This document shows, piece after piece, positions 16,253 through 25,867 of a stretch of 64,000 nt of DNA. A model generated the notes under the pieces. That model saw only the letters and a program-made list of their open reading frames with translations. It did no database searches and was not told the origin of the DNA. Positions within the stretch are counted from its first letter, which is position 1. Each line of letters opens with the position of its first letter. Source of the DNA: Syntrophomonas wolfei subsp. methylbutyratica (lineage in GTDB: Bacteria; Bacillota; Syntrophomonadia; Syntrophomonadales; Syntrophomonadaceae); NCBI RefSeq assembly GCF_001570625.1, contig NZ_BBQT01000001.1, positions 1 to 64,000 of the forward strand, written 5' to 3'. The position numbers were made by a program, and so were the translations under genes.

Positions 16253-17029
16253 ATGATGCTTGAAATGGGCGAAATATTTATCATTAACCAGTATATTAAT
16301 TGGCTTGATAACTCATTTGTAAACAATACTGATGATAGTATAGGCGTCATAAAAACTCCTTATAAAAGACCGGACGGAGATTTTGTTAACCTTAGATTGC
16401 TTAAATTAGGTAACAAATATTACCTTACTGACAATGGGGAGACTTATGACTATTTATATATCTCAGGGATAGACTTACACTCTTCTTCCACTAATCGGGA
16501 TAATTTAGTCAGAAGGACATTATTATCAAATGGGGTAAGCTTTTTAAATGATATTGAGTTATCAATTGAAATAAAAAGCACTGAAGAAATAGGTCCTGCT
16601 GTATCCAGATTAATTAGAGCAATTACCGGATTACAGTATTTAATTTACACTACACGTCCTGGTGGAATAAGGTATTTCAAGGAAAATGTAGCCAACTACT
16701 TTACTTCAAAGCGCATTAATTTTGAAGCTGATTATTATGTAACCGGTAAAGCACGTGAACATCGTTTTGATTTTTATATTCCCGGAAAATTATATCTCGT
16801 TAAGACATTATCCACAGAGAATATTGCATGGGCCAAACGTTTGGCAACTGAAACAATGTTCGAATTTGTGGATACTAAAGAAGTTACCCCTGATTATAAG
16901 GGTATTGCTTTAATTGATGATAATAAAATTGAAGTATGGCAAGGTGCTGCTCTCTCAATTTTAAAAGCCTATTCTGATTATGTGATCCCATGGAAGAAAC
17001 GGGATGATTTAATGTCGCTTATATCATAA
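16253..17029 (+). CDS. DUF1828/DUF1829 domain protein
   Basis: 258 residues; AAGGAGGGA lies 4-5 nt before the double ATG at 16253, which was chosen over an in-frame start within the previous gene. The N-terminal part has the DUF1828 pattern: IKTPYKRPDGDFVNLRLLKL, YYLTDNGETYDYLYISGID. The C-terminal half is DUF1829-like: TGLQYLIYTTRPGGIRYFKE, VANYFTSKRINFEADYYVTG, then HRFDFYIPGKLYLVKTLST. These families are of unknown function and are frequent in mobile or defence islands. Forms a two-gene unit with the preceding gene. Confidence 0.75.
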   Translation: MMLEMGEIFIINQYINWLDNSFVNNTDDSIGVIKTPYKRPDGDFVNLRLLKLGNKYYLTDNGETYDYLYISGIDLHSSSTNRDNLVRRTLLSNGVSFLNDIELSIEIKSTEEIGPAVSRLIRAITGLQYLIYTTRPGGIRYFKENVANYFTSKRINFEADYYVTGKAREHRFDFYIPGKLYLVKTLSTENIAWAKRLATETMFEFVDTKEVTPDYKGIALIDDNKIEVWQGAALSILKAYSDYVIPWKKRDDLMSLIS

Positions 17030-17082
17030 CTTGGGAAGCAGGGGGAGCTGTAAGGTTTAATCCCCTGATACATGCTGACATT

Positions 17083-20000
17083 TTATTTTGAGAGCAGGCT
17101 GTAAAGCACCTGCGCCATTTCTGCTCTAGTGCTTGTACTTATCGGGGAAAGCTTCCCATCGCTACCGCTGACAGTCCCGGTTTCCACAAAAAGGCTCATG
17201 GCAGCCTTTGCCCAGGAAGCTATGTCACCTGCATCGCTGAAGTCAGAGAGGGTCTTCCCGGAATTGCCCTGGGGCAGCTTACCGATAATTTTTAGCACCT
17301 TATACAGCAAGGTAAACATTTCCTGACGGGTGATCTCCTTTTCCGGCATAAACAGGTTATTGCCTACACCCGCGGATATACCGAGCCGCTTTGCCGCAGC
17401 CAGGTAGCTGGTGTAATAACTGTTGCCGGCGTCTGCGAAGTTAACCTTAGTATTAAGATCTGGGGCTATGCCATATGATTTCATCAGCATGGCGATGAAC
17501 TGGCCCCTGGTCAGCTTTACTTCCGGGCTGAAATTGCCACCTCCGGTGCCTGTCGTGATCTCCCTTGCAGCGATAAAACCTGCCGCCTTGCTGTACCATG
17601 CGCTTTCAGCCACATCCTTGAAGCTGACTTTGTTATAGCCCACGGCATACTGTGAGAAATGCCTGGTGTTGAAGCTGATCATTCCCGTTGCGGGATCATA
17701 GATACAATTGCTTACTGCTTCTAGCTCCCCGGACTCCTTGATACAGTAGATGACAATAGCGTCTGTATCCTCGCCTACTTTAGGGGTATAGGGCACGGAT
17801 ACCGATACATTCCCGCCAAACTGGGATATGGTCTTGCCCCTGCTGGTAACACCGAAATCGAACACCGGCCTGTCGCCCACCGTCCGCTGTGCTTCAGGCG
17901 AAAGAGAGGAGGCTTCTACTTTGGATGCCGTAATTTTCACATCACCTGTTGCTTCTCCGGAGAGGGTAGACAGGGTGTTGGCGTCAAGGGTAATAGAAGC
18001 AACCGGGGTGGATATGGTCAATGCGTCAATCCCGGCTTCCGCGGCCCGGCTTACCGCCTCTTTAGGGATGCTTGTTTCTGCGGTGGTGGCAGCTGCAGGA
18101 GCTTGCACCTTGATTTCAAGCCTGGCGGCAGTGCCTTCGCCTTGCTTTCTGGCTTCTTCCTTCGCTTTACTGATGGCATCGCTTACCTGTATGCGGCTAA
18201 CTATGGCCGTTGCATAGCCGCGGCTGTCTACGGAAGCGGTAACTGTTGTGGCAGCCGTCGCGGTATTTCCTGCAATATTGGTCTCCGTTTTGGGTGTTTC
18301 CATAGGAGTACTTGTTCCTCCGCTGCCGCCGGATGAACCGCCGCCGGTACTGTTTTTACTCCATTGTGCGTATACCGTAATGGAATCGGTGACTGCCGTA
18401 GCTGCCGTAAAAGCGGTGCCGCTTCCGTTAGCTTGCGTATTCCAGCCAATGAAGGTGTAGCCTGATCTGGCAGGCGCCGTGGGCAGTGTGCCGACCTGAG
18501 CGCCTGAGATTACTTCTTGGGCCGCGGGGCTTGCTTCCGTATCTCCGCCATTCTGATCAAAGGTGACCGTATAGGTGACCGCCCTTCGAAAAGAGCCGGG
18601 CTTTGCCCAGACAGTGCTGCTTCCATCTGTAAAGGTGTAATAGTCTTCCTTGGTAGTGCTTTCCGTATGCTCGCTTTCCTCTACCGGCAAACTCTCCATC
18701 CGCAGGGGAGTGGCGGCGCTGATCTTGCCGTCAACGGTAACTTTCGCCCCCTCGGCCGGGTCAACCAGCTCCCATGCCGATGCATATATTCCCATGCCGC
18801 CTTGGCCTGATGAGGTCACGTTGCCTTGTATATGCACATCGGCTCCTGATGAGATAACAGCCGTGGCTTCTTCCCCCTTGGCAACGATATTGCCCTGCAC
18901 GGTGACGGAAGCGCCGTGCCAAGCGTTTACTGCATAATCCGGTGCGGTGATACCGCCCTTGATTGCGACTTCACCCTTGCCTGCCGAAACAGCGGAAACG
19001 CCGCCGGTGACTGTAACACTTCCTTCAACGCTCAGAACTGCTTCCTCTGCGCCCAGGTATATCCCGCGGCTTTTTTCACCGGTTACCGTGACATCCCCCC
19101 CGATGAGGACGGACTGCAGTCCGCCACTCTCGGAATCTATATACACGCCATGAGAGGAAACACCCGTAACCTGCACATCGCCGCTGACTTTGATGTTGCT
19201 GCTGTCAAAGCACCCTACACCATAAGCGTTATCCCCGGCCACCGTGATACTGTCAACCGTCACAGCGCCGTCGCCCGTCGCATAAACCGCTTTGCTGCCA
19301 CCAGCCGATGTCACCGCGTTCACTTTGACATTGCTGCCTGTACCCACATAGACACCGTAGGCGACGCCATCTCCGGCCATCACGTTTAATGCGCCCTCTC
19401 CTGTCAGTTTCAGCCGGCTGAAGTTATCAGCATAGACCGCAGCAATCTCGGCTGTGCTGCCCATGGGGTCAACGTTTGGCTGTGCCGTGTGGTCAGGCTG
19501 TACAGTCAGCGTATGTCCGTTCAGATCAATCGTTAAACTACAGCCGTTCAGCGTGATAGGCATGGAATAATCGATATTCGCCGTCAGTCTCAGATCTTGT
19601 GCATTCCAACTGCCGTCGGACACCTTCTCCAGCGCATCCGTCAAATCATTCGCGCTGCCTATCTCGCGTATCGTCACGGGTTCAGGCACGCCCTCTCCTG
19701 TGAGCTTGAGTATTTCCGGATCGGCCAGGGTAGATATTTCCTCATCTGTCCCTGCGTTTTCGATGATGGCGCAGCGGTACATCCAACCGTTCATTAAAGG
19801 TTCCAGCACGGGCAGGGTGTAGGTCGCGCCGGTTTCCCCCGCTATCTCCTCAAAGTCCTTGCCATCGCCCTTGGCGACAAACCACTGGTAGGTGGCACCG
19901 GCTTTTTCTTCCATGGAAAGAGTGATGCTGCCGGTATAGGGCAGTTCATATGAGCTGGCCATGCCGGAAATCATACCGGCGGTTTCACTTGTCGGAGGCC

Positions 20001-21444
20001 GATCGTTGGATTGTAAAGCGCCCTGATTTACAATCCCCCAGTACCTATTAACGCTAAAAAACTGTTCGCTTGAAATTTTCAAACTGTCATATCGCGATTT
20101 AGTATAACTGAAGTCTAAGCGCGCAAGAACCACAGTTTCATTCAATTTCCCTTTATCACTTACTACGTTAGTTCTCCATTGGAAATCAGTCGAATTTACA
20201 CGTTTATAAACATAATAGTCTGTCGCAAACCTTGTTCCCTTGGGAAGGTGTTGCCCATTGTTGATAAAATTACCTTCTTTAGGATCGAAAAAAATGTCAT
20301 ATAAAGTCTTTTTACCGCCATAAGCTTTATAAATATCCTCAAAAAGGCCCCTCCATGGCTGCCAGGATATTAGTTCGCTGCCACCGTTACCCGGCCGTCT
20401 AACCGGATATTTTGTCCATATCATGCTTTGCATGTACTCAGTTGTTTCAAGTCTGTCCCGATAATAAAGATCTAAAGGAGTCATCTGGGCTACATAAAAG
20501 TTTTCGTAGAAAGCATACAGATCCTGTCCGGCCTTGGTGTCACGAAAAATGCGTATGTTCGAGTGCTCTACCACGGCACAGCGCTGATTCATATTCTTTA
20601 CCTTTTCGGCGTTTGCCTTCAGCTCATTCAAGTTCCTCTGGGCCTGCAAGCGGATATTTTGTTCACTCAGACTGTCACCCTGGTGCGCTTCGATCACTTT
20701 CTCGCAGGCGATCTGGCCCATGCCATTGTATAAGGCGTAGACATTGATGATGTTATTCCGGTACTCCTTGCGCATATCGTAGCCCTGATGTTCCCAGTGG
20801 TTTAGGTGTCGTTCCAGTTTATCAAAAGCACCGAAGACATTATAACCACCGGTCAGCACCATCGTTATTCTATCGCCCAGGGCATTGGCGGCGGCGATAA
20901 CCGTCATGCCGCGGGTATCAATATTCCTGTTTTTACCCCAATAGAGGTCTTGCATAAATAAATCCGTTAGCTCACCATCGTCAGCCAAATCCGTCTGATA
21001 ACCACAGAGCTGATTGTATGGGGCGGTGTAATCGCTGAAGAATTCAGCGAAGCTATCCAAATTTCCCCGCAGCTCTTTCTCATCAAGCTTGCCGGATAGG
21101 GCCTTTATTTGGTTCTCAATGTTATCCAGTTTTCCCTTGATTTCTTGCAAAGCTTTGAGAATTCGAGCGCTATCCGAGCCGAATATGGCTGCAAACGACT
21201 CGTTGACGGTCTTCCCCGCAACTCCGGAGATGATCCCGCCCGCCAGTTTCTCAAGCGCCTTCATGCCCAAGGAAGTTCCCGGCTCTTCTGGTACAGACTG
21301 CAGCAAAGGAAGCTCGGTCAAGGCTTTGTTATTCTCTGTTGTCTCAATAACAATCTCATCTTCCGCCAGCGCCGTCAACGGCAGCTGCGTAATGGTTAAA
21401 GCCATTATAAGCAGCAGCGCCAAAAGCCTTTTAACTTTTCGCAC
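17083..21444 (-). CDS. Giant SLH-domain surface protein with Flg_new/InlB-type repeat
   Basis: 1453 residues. GTG start with GGAGG 6 nt upstream; signal peptide LLALLLIMALTITQLPLTALA. Residues about 60-480 are a mostly helical, unrecognised domain. Then come Ig-like material around 500-580 (GSITLSMEEKAGATYQWFVA), a beta-solenoid-like stretch about 600-900 full of short V-x-G repeats (GDVTVTG, GSVTVTG, GNIVAKG), and one Listeria-Bacteroides repeat (VTFDQNGGDTEAS ... YTFIGWNTQANGSGTAFTAA). A Gly/Ser linker follows, then a 200-residue beta domain (about 1070-1270). Three SLH domains close the protein (KDVAESAWYSKAAGFIAARE, FADAGNSYYTSYLAAAKRLG, FSDAGDIASWAKAAMSLFVE), anchoring it to secondary wall polymer. 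Probably adhesion or envelope architecture. Confidence 0.88.
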   Translation of the reverse strand: MRKVKRLLALLLIMALTITQLPLTALAEDEIVIETTENNKALTELPLLQSVPEEPGTSLGMKALEKLAGGIISGVAGKTVNESFAAIFGSDSARILKALQEIKGKLDNIENQIKALSGKLDEKELRGNLDSFAEFFSDYTAPYNQLCGYQTDLADDGELTDLFMQDLYWGKNRNIDTRGMTVIAAANALGDRITMVLTGGYNVFGAFDKLERHLNHWEHQGYDMRKEYRNNIINVYALYNGMGQIACEKVIEAHQGDSLSEQNIRLQAQRNLNELKANAEKVKNMNQRCAVVEHSNIRIFRDTKAGQDLYAFYENFYVAQMTPLDLYYRDRLETTEYMQSMIWTKYPVRRPGNGGSELISWQPWRGLFEDIYKAYGGKKTLYDIFFDPKEGNFINNGQHLPKGTRFATDYYVYKRVNSTDFQWRTNVVSDKGKLNETVVLARLDFSYTKSRYDSLKISSEQFFSVNRYWGIVNQGALQSNDRPPTSETAGMISGMASSYELPYTGSITLSMEEKAGATYQWFVAKGDGKDFEEIAGETGATYTLPVLEPLMNGWMYRCAIIENAGTDEEISTLADPEILKLTGEGVPEPVTIREIGSANDLTDALEKVSDGSWNAQDLRLTANIDYSMPITLNGCSLTIDLNGHTLTVQPDHTAQPNVDPMGSTAEIAAVYADNFSRLKLTGEGALNVMAGDGVAYGVYVGTGSNVKVNAVTSAGGSKAVYATGDGAVTVDSITVAGDNAYGVGCFDSSNIKVSGDVQVTGVSSHGVYIDSESGGLQSVLIGGDVTVTGEKSRGIYLGAEEAVLSVEGSVTVTGGVSAVSAGKGEVAIKGGITAPDYAVNAWHGASVTVQGNIVAKGEEATAVISSGADVHIQGNVTSSGQGGMGIYASAWELVDPAEGAKVTVDGKISAATPLRMESLPVEESEHTESTTKEDYYTFTDGSSTVWAKPGSFRRAVTYTVTFDQNGGDTEASPAAQEVISGAQVGTLPTAPARSGYTFIGWNTQANGSGTAFTAATAVTDSITVYAQWSKNSTGGGSSGGSGGTSTPMETPKTETNIAGNTATAATTVTASVDSRGYATAIVSRIQVSDAISKAKEEARKQGEGTAARLEIKVQAPAAATTAETSIPKEAVSRAAEAGIDALTISTPVASITLDANTLSTLSGEATGDVKITASKVEASSLSPEAQRTVGDRPVFDFGVTSRGKTISQFGGNVSVSVPYTPKVGEDTDAIVIYCIKESGELEAVSNCIYDPATGMISFNTRHFSQYAVGYNKVSFKDVAESAWYSKAAGFIAAREITTGTGGGNFSPEVKLTRGQFIAMLMKSYGIAPDLNTKVNFADAGNSYYTSYLAAAKRLGISAGVGNNLFMPEKEITRQEMFTLLYKVLKIIGKLPQGNSGKTLSDFSDAGDIASWAKAAMSLFVETGTVSGSDGKLSPISTSTRAEMAQVLYSLLSK

Positions 21445-22038
21445 TTTATCCCTCCTTTTTTTTATGTTTGAACATAACTATGTTTTCATGGAACCCTATT
21501 TCATAAATATGACCATTCCTTTCTTGAGGCACAAAACGTCATGAATAGACTTATCACTGCTCCCTGGGTGGTCTGAGCGTAATCTTCGCTAATGGGGAAA
21601 AAAATAGCCTCCCGATATTCAGGTATTTTCCTGTTCGTGCTTGCACTCATGAATATCTCCAACGGATCTGACAGACTGGTTAAAAAGGTGGTTTTCCCCC
21701 AGCCCCACTCCTCCCTACTGGTGATAGTCCAATCATATGTAAAATGATGTCAATGGGGATAGTCAATTTAGTGCTATATTTTCTGTGGTTATGGCGATTT
21801 TGCAGTCAAAAAAAGAGCTCCGAACCATTACGCTCGGAAGCTCTCTGCTATTTTTTATATTAATTCTTTTTAAACGAGAGTTTTGCATCATTCAAAAAAT
21901 GCAATATTGTCACTCTCAGCGATAGCGAAGCAGTGGTTGCCATTGGCGTCCAGGGCTGAAAGCGATGGGAAGGCAAGCGCGATATGCAGTCTGCGCGTCG
22001 ATGAGTCTTAAGGGCCATAAATCAAATGAAAAATAGTA
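21445..22038. other. Intergenic region with terminator
   Basis: 594 nt with no supported gene. It contains the hairpin at 21814-21844 and an AT-rich stretch before the giant SLH gene, where its promoter must lie; no convincing -35/-10 pair stood out. Confidence 0.6.
21814..21844 (-). terminator. Terminator after the AraC-type regulator
   Basis: AGAGCTCCGA (21814-21823) pairs with TCGGAAGCTCT (21834-21844) with one bulge; a run of seven T follows on the minus strand. T-rich sequence on the other side may make it bidirectional. Confidence 0.75.
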
Positions 22039-23025
22039 TTATTTTTGGGTCATCATTGTTCGATATTGCGAAGGAGTCATGCCTAACTTGTCTTTAAATA
22101 TTTTTGCCAAATTCCCGTTGTAATCCACTCCGCATTCCTCAAAGACCTGGGTTATGGACAAATTAGTATCGCACAATTTTTCCTTGAGCTTACCAATCTT
22201 TACTTCTTGATAATAGCTGTAGGGGGTCATGCCCGTATGTTGCTTAAACAAACGGGTATAGTGATACCTGCTCATGTGAACAATACCCGCCAGCTTATCT
22301 ATGTCAAACTCCTCCCTCCAATGATTGTCTATGTATTCTTTTCCTTTGATAATTTCTTCTCTGTCCTGATAATACCTGGAGGTGATAAAAATAAACACGA
22401 TAAACAACAATTTATTATTGCTGTCGCGTATAGGCAAGGCAGTTATGTTGTGATACATGCTTCCGTAAACTAACTCCTTGTCATCTCCCAACCGATCAAC
22501 GATCTCCTGATGCGGTACTTTGACATCATAGGCGTAAACGGCTTCTCCCTGAAACGCCCGCACAGTGAAGTCCTTTACTCCCCACCTTTCCAGGTTGGGA
22601 TTCTGCAATATATTATGTTTTTTATACAGTCTTTCTGGATTTGATATTTTAGCAAATTTTAAATATGCTTCATTGGCTAAAAGCATCGTACCGTCCGGTG
22701 CGCATATGTGCATAGGATAAGGAAAGTGCTTTACGATCTCTATAAACAGATCTTTGTTTTCATACAGCGACTGAAAAGACCTTGCGTTTTCATGCTTGTT
22801 TGTTTCATATACGTCATTGTCTTTGCCTGCCGCCGGTTCCTTTTCTTCTTGAATTGAGGCTTTTTTCCGTCTTCTATCCTCCGGTTTAACGGCATCTTCA
22901 GGAATAAGCCACAGGTTGCCCTTTTTCACCACGCCGGCTATTCTGCCCTCGGTACAATACAGCGTCACCATCCTGATCCCCAGTCCCCATTTTTCACCGG
23001 CTTCCTTCACGGTTATATACTCCAT
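22039..23025 (-). CDS. Regulator: excisionase-type HTH + PAS + AraC DNA-binding domain
   Basis: 328 residues. Domain order is unusual. Residues 1-55 are an excisionase/MerR-like winged HTH (MEYITVKEAGEKWGLGIRMV, LYCTEGRIAGVVKKGNLWLI). A charged linker leads to a PAS domain about 100-215 (FPYPMHICAPDGTMLLANEA). A classical AraC pair of HTHs closes the protein (FDIDKLAGIVHMSRYHYTRL, TPYSYYQEVKIGKLKEKL, LSITQVFEECGVDY). The PAS may sense redox or a small ligand. It lies between two surface-protein genes, which are its likeliest targets. A frameshifted paralogue is at 45071-46022 and a PAS-only relative at 44320-44808. Confidence 0.88.
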   Translation of the reverse strand: MEYITVKEAGEKWGLGIRMVTLYCTEGRIAGVVKKGNLWLIPEDAVKPEDRRRKKASIQEEKEPAAGKDNDVYETNKHENARSFQSLYENKDLFIEIVKHFPYPMHICAPDGTMLLANEAYLKFAKISNPERLYKKHNILQNPNLERWGVKDFTVRAFQGEAVYAYDVKVPHQEIVDRLGDDKELVYGSMYHNITALPIRDSNNKLLFIVFIFITSRYYQDREEIIKGKEYIDNHWREEFDIDKLAGIVHMSRYHYTRLFKQHTGMTPYSYYQEVKIGKLKEKLCDTNLSITQVFEECGVDYNGNLAKIFKDKLGMTPSQYRTMMTQK

Positions 23026-23210
23026 GCCTCATGCCACCCAAAATAATAAATCTTGCCATAACTATATTTCCAAATCAAGCATATTGCAAGTATTAGCAAT
23101 GTATAATTATAACCTATACAAGTGCGAAAAATCCTGCTTCTTCTTAGGTGAATAACTTTTACATTTTTAGATAATTAATTAGGCTAGGGTGTGAACTGTA
23201 ACCCAAAAAA

Positions 23211-23263
23211 GGAGGATGACTAAAAGCAAAGCGGATATTCATCAAATGGATAAGTCATCCTCC
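23211..23263 (-). terminator. Terminator after the SLH serine hydrolase gene
   Basis: GGAGGATGAC (23211-23220) pairs exactly with GTCATCCTCC (23254-23263), long 33-nt loop, followed by six T on the minus strand. Confidence 0.75.
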
Positions 23264-23293
23264 AGGTCTTTCATTGCAAGAGTGAACTATAGT

Positions 23294-25798
23294 CTATTGT
23301 ATGCACTTTAACATCTTCAAAACCGTTGCAGCTGCTTCCCCGCGAGACATAGTATCCCCGGGCGCCAAAAGTTTATTGCTCCTTCCTTGAAAAATGCCCA
23401 GTTTTATAAGTAATGCCGCATTCGATTTAAGCTCTTGGTCAATTCCTTCCAAATCAGAAAAACCTTTTATCAATGAAACTTCTTCTTCTGTGGTCAGGTT
23501 AGCTTCGAAGCCTGTTAAAGCCATAACATCTGCTAAGACGGAAACAGCCTGCGTTCTGGTAATAGGTTGTTCGGCTTTAAAAGAAAGCGTTTCTTCTCCA
23601 GATGCCGAAAGATTATCCGGGGTTATGCCGGTGGCTCTTTGGATAAGTATCAAAAAGTCAAGCCCCGTCATATTTTTATCAGGCTGATACAGATTATTAC
23701 CTGTTCCCTTCAGTATGTTGGCAGATGCCAGTTGATTTATGGAATCTTTTGCCCAATGGCCGCTTATATCTTTAAAGCGTTCAGAATTAGTAATTCTAAA
23801 AGTATCTCCCGATTTGCCGACAGCCAGAATATAGGCACCTTTTTCCGCATAGGTCTCAGGGCTGTCTGACATCAGACTGTCGTATGCCAAATTGAGTTCG
23901 GGAGAGAAGACCACAATTCTTCCTCCTTCGGGAATAGAAAAGCTCACAAGGTCGCTAAACCCCATCTTGCCTGCCTTGTTTTGACCGTTAGAATCAATTT
24001 GCAGAATATCACCTTCTGTGATAATTGGTAATTTGGAGGCATCTGAGTAGTAATGGCCATAATTATAGAGCAATGTCTCCCCTTCGATATTTTGCAGAAA
24101 GACTTCAAACTGATCCCTTAAATAGTTGAAGGACATCCAGGTACCTGTCGGGCTTTTAAGAGCTAACGGAGTATATGTTGCTCCGTCATCGACAAATATA
24201 TATCCCGGTATTTCAGGAATTGTTACCGTCCGAATCATTTTCGTGAAAAAATCATATCGGTTCAGATTTCGGGGAACCCACACCCTTCCTGAAAATGCGC
24301 TTGTGTCTATATCATTTAGATTATTTAACTTCTCGCAACTTACAAATCCTGCATTTGAGCTGTCAGGATGAATCATCATTACCTTTCCTTCCGCATGCTC
24401 TGCAAAGGAATAGTTTAAGCCGCCCGGCTTATAAAACCTGCCATTTTCTTTATAAGTTAAAACACCTGCGGGCTTAAAACCTTTACCATCATAGGTTGAG
24501 AGAGTCATTCCATTTTTATCCGCAGAAATCTCCACCTTCATGATTTTATCGTCTGAGGTATAAAATCCCTCATAGCCCTTAAAATAATCCGGAATTTTGG
24601 CATCCTGAGGAGGGAGTATATCAGACGATGGTTTTTTCACAATTCCCTTTTCTTCCAGCAGGGCCTGCAATATGGCATTAGCAACTGCTGTGGGGTTTGC
24701 AGATCCCGCAAAAATAACCGCTACATTTATATGCTCTTTGGGCAATACATAGAGCTGGGAAAAGTATTGAAGCGTACCGCCATTTTTCGCCAGTACGTCA
24801 ACGCCTTGATTCTTGAATTTGTGGACTTGCACATAGTCCCAGCCCAATCCCGCATTGAATATCGGTTCTCCCGCCGGGACTGTTTCGGGGCCATATTGAA
24901 CTTTGGTATATTCTTCAATCATGGCTGGATTCAAAATAGTTTCTGATTGAAGAATCTCTCCGTATTGGCAAAGATCAATTGCTGTGGAGGATATTCCTCC
25001 GCTTCCAAGGATGTTTACATATTCAACGGGTAACGGCGCTATACTATCTTTTTCATATACTCTTGCAATATTTTGGTTGCCATCTTTAAAGTATGCGCTT
25101 GTGTTATCAAGGCTCATCTTATTGAAAATTCTCTTCTCAAGGAAATCCGGGAAGCTCATGCCTGAAACATGCTCGATAACAGCCTCGGCAATTGTGAAGC
25201 CATCGTTGCAGTAAATGCTTATTTTCCCCGGATCATTCACCAAATTGCTGATTTTTAATCTTTCCAGTGTTTCCTCTACGTAGTTTCTATTTTTTACTGC
25301 TGTAAAACCATCTTTAGTATTTGTTCCCGGAAAGCCTGAGGTATGATTAAGCAGCATACGGATGGTGATGTCTTTGTACCTGCTATCATTCATTGTAAAA
25401 TTAGGAATATAGTCTGTGACAGGCTTATCCAGTGAAAGCTTACCTTCCTGCTCCAGTACAAGGACAGAAGCAGCTGTAAAGATTTTGCTGACGGAGCCTA
25501 TGTTAAACTGTGTATCTGTTTCTACTCGAAGGTTCTTAGCGCGGTCCCTCAAGCCAAAACCTTCTGCATAAACTATCCTGCCATCCACCATGATGGCTAC
25601 CGTTGCACTTGACGATATGCCGGTTGACAATTCCTTTGCCACGGCCTCCCGTGCCGCTTTAATTGATGCTTCATAGCCTTGAGCCATATCTGTTGTAACT
25701 GCATAAGCAGAAAGATTTGTCACTCCCGGCAACTGAATACAGGTTAAAAAAAATACCATAACTATCAATTTAACTAAAAATATGGTTGACTTTTTCAT
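23294..25798 (-). CDS. Beta-lactamase-fold serine hydrolase anchored by SLH domains
   Basis: 834 residues with an N-terminal signal peptide (IFLVKLIVMVFFLTCIQLPG). The class C beta-lactamase/esterase domain (about 35-390) has the catalytic SxxK as GSVSKIF, the tyrosine motif IYCNDGF (Y-x-N) and a KTG-like KNGGT. KPVTDYIPNFTMNDSRYKDI and RMLLNHTSGFPG are typical of this family. A middle beta-rich region (about 410-640) follows, then about three SLH repeats (KDISGHWAKDSINQLASANI, then FSDLEGIDQELKSNAALLIK), holding it on the cell wall. Substrate could be D-amino-acid peptides or esters. It shares its hydrolase domain closely with the gene at 33330, which lacks SLH. Confidence 0.9.
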   Translation of the reverse strand: MKKSTIFLVKLIVMVFFLTCIQLPGVTNLSAYAVTTDMAQGYEASIKAAREAVAKELSTGISSSATVAIMVDGRIVYAEGFGLRDRAKNLRVETDTQFNIGSVSKIFTAASVLVLEQEGKLSLDKPVTDYIPNFTMNDSRYKDITIRMLLNHTSGFPGTNTKDGFTAVKNRNYVEETLERLKISNLVNDPGKISIYCNDGFTIAEAVIEHVSGMSFPDFLEKRIFNKMSLDNTSAYFKDGNQNIARVYEKDSIAPLPVEYVNILGSGGISSTAIDLCQYGEILQSETILNPAMIEEYTKVQYGPETVPAGEPIFNAGLGWDYVQVHKFKNQGVDVLAKNGGTLQYFSQLYVLPKEHINVAVIFAGSANPTAVANAILQALLEEKGIVKKPSSDILPPQDAKIPDYFKGYEGFYTSDDKIMKVEISADKNGMTLSTYDGKGFKPAGVLTYKENGRFYKPGGLNYSFAEHAEGKVMMIHPDSSNAGFVSCEKLNNLNDIDTSAFSGRVWVPRNLNRYDFFTKMIRTVTIPEIPGYIFVDDGATYTPLALKSPTGTWMSFNYLRDQFEVFLQNIEGETLLYNYGHYYSDASKLPIITEGDILQIDSNGQNKAGKMGFSDLVSFSIPEGGRIVVFSPELNLAYDSLMSDSPETYAEKGAYILAVGKSGDTFRITNSERFKDISGHWAKDSINQLASANILKGTGNNLYQPDKNMTGLDFLILIQRATGITPDNLSASGEETLSFKAEQPITRTQAVSVLADVMALTGFEANLTTEEEVSLIKGFSDLEGIDQELKSNAALLIKLGIFQGRSNKLLAPGDTMSRGEAAATVLKMLKCIQ

Positions 25799-25867
25799 TT
25801 TGATTCCTCCTTATCGTACTTTTTAAAAACCCCTTGCAGTCATCCTCAAATTGTGAATATATAACAC

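Noticed and set aside
19000-19400. Long plus-strand open frames opposite the giant SLH gene
   Set aside because: They are antisense shadows of a GC-rich repetitive coding region; the minus-strand frame has signal peptide, domains and SLH end.
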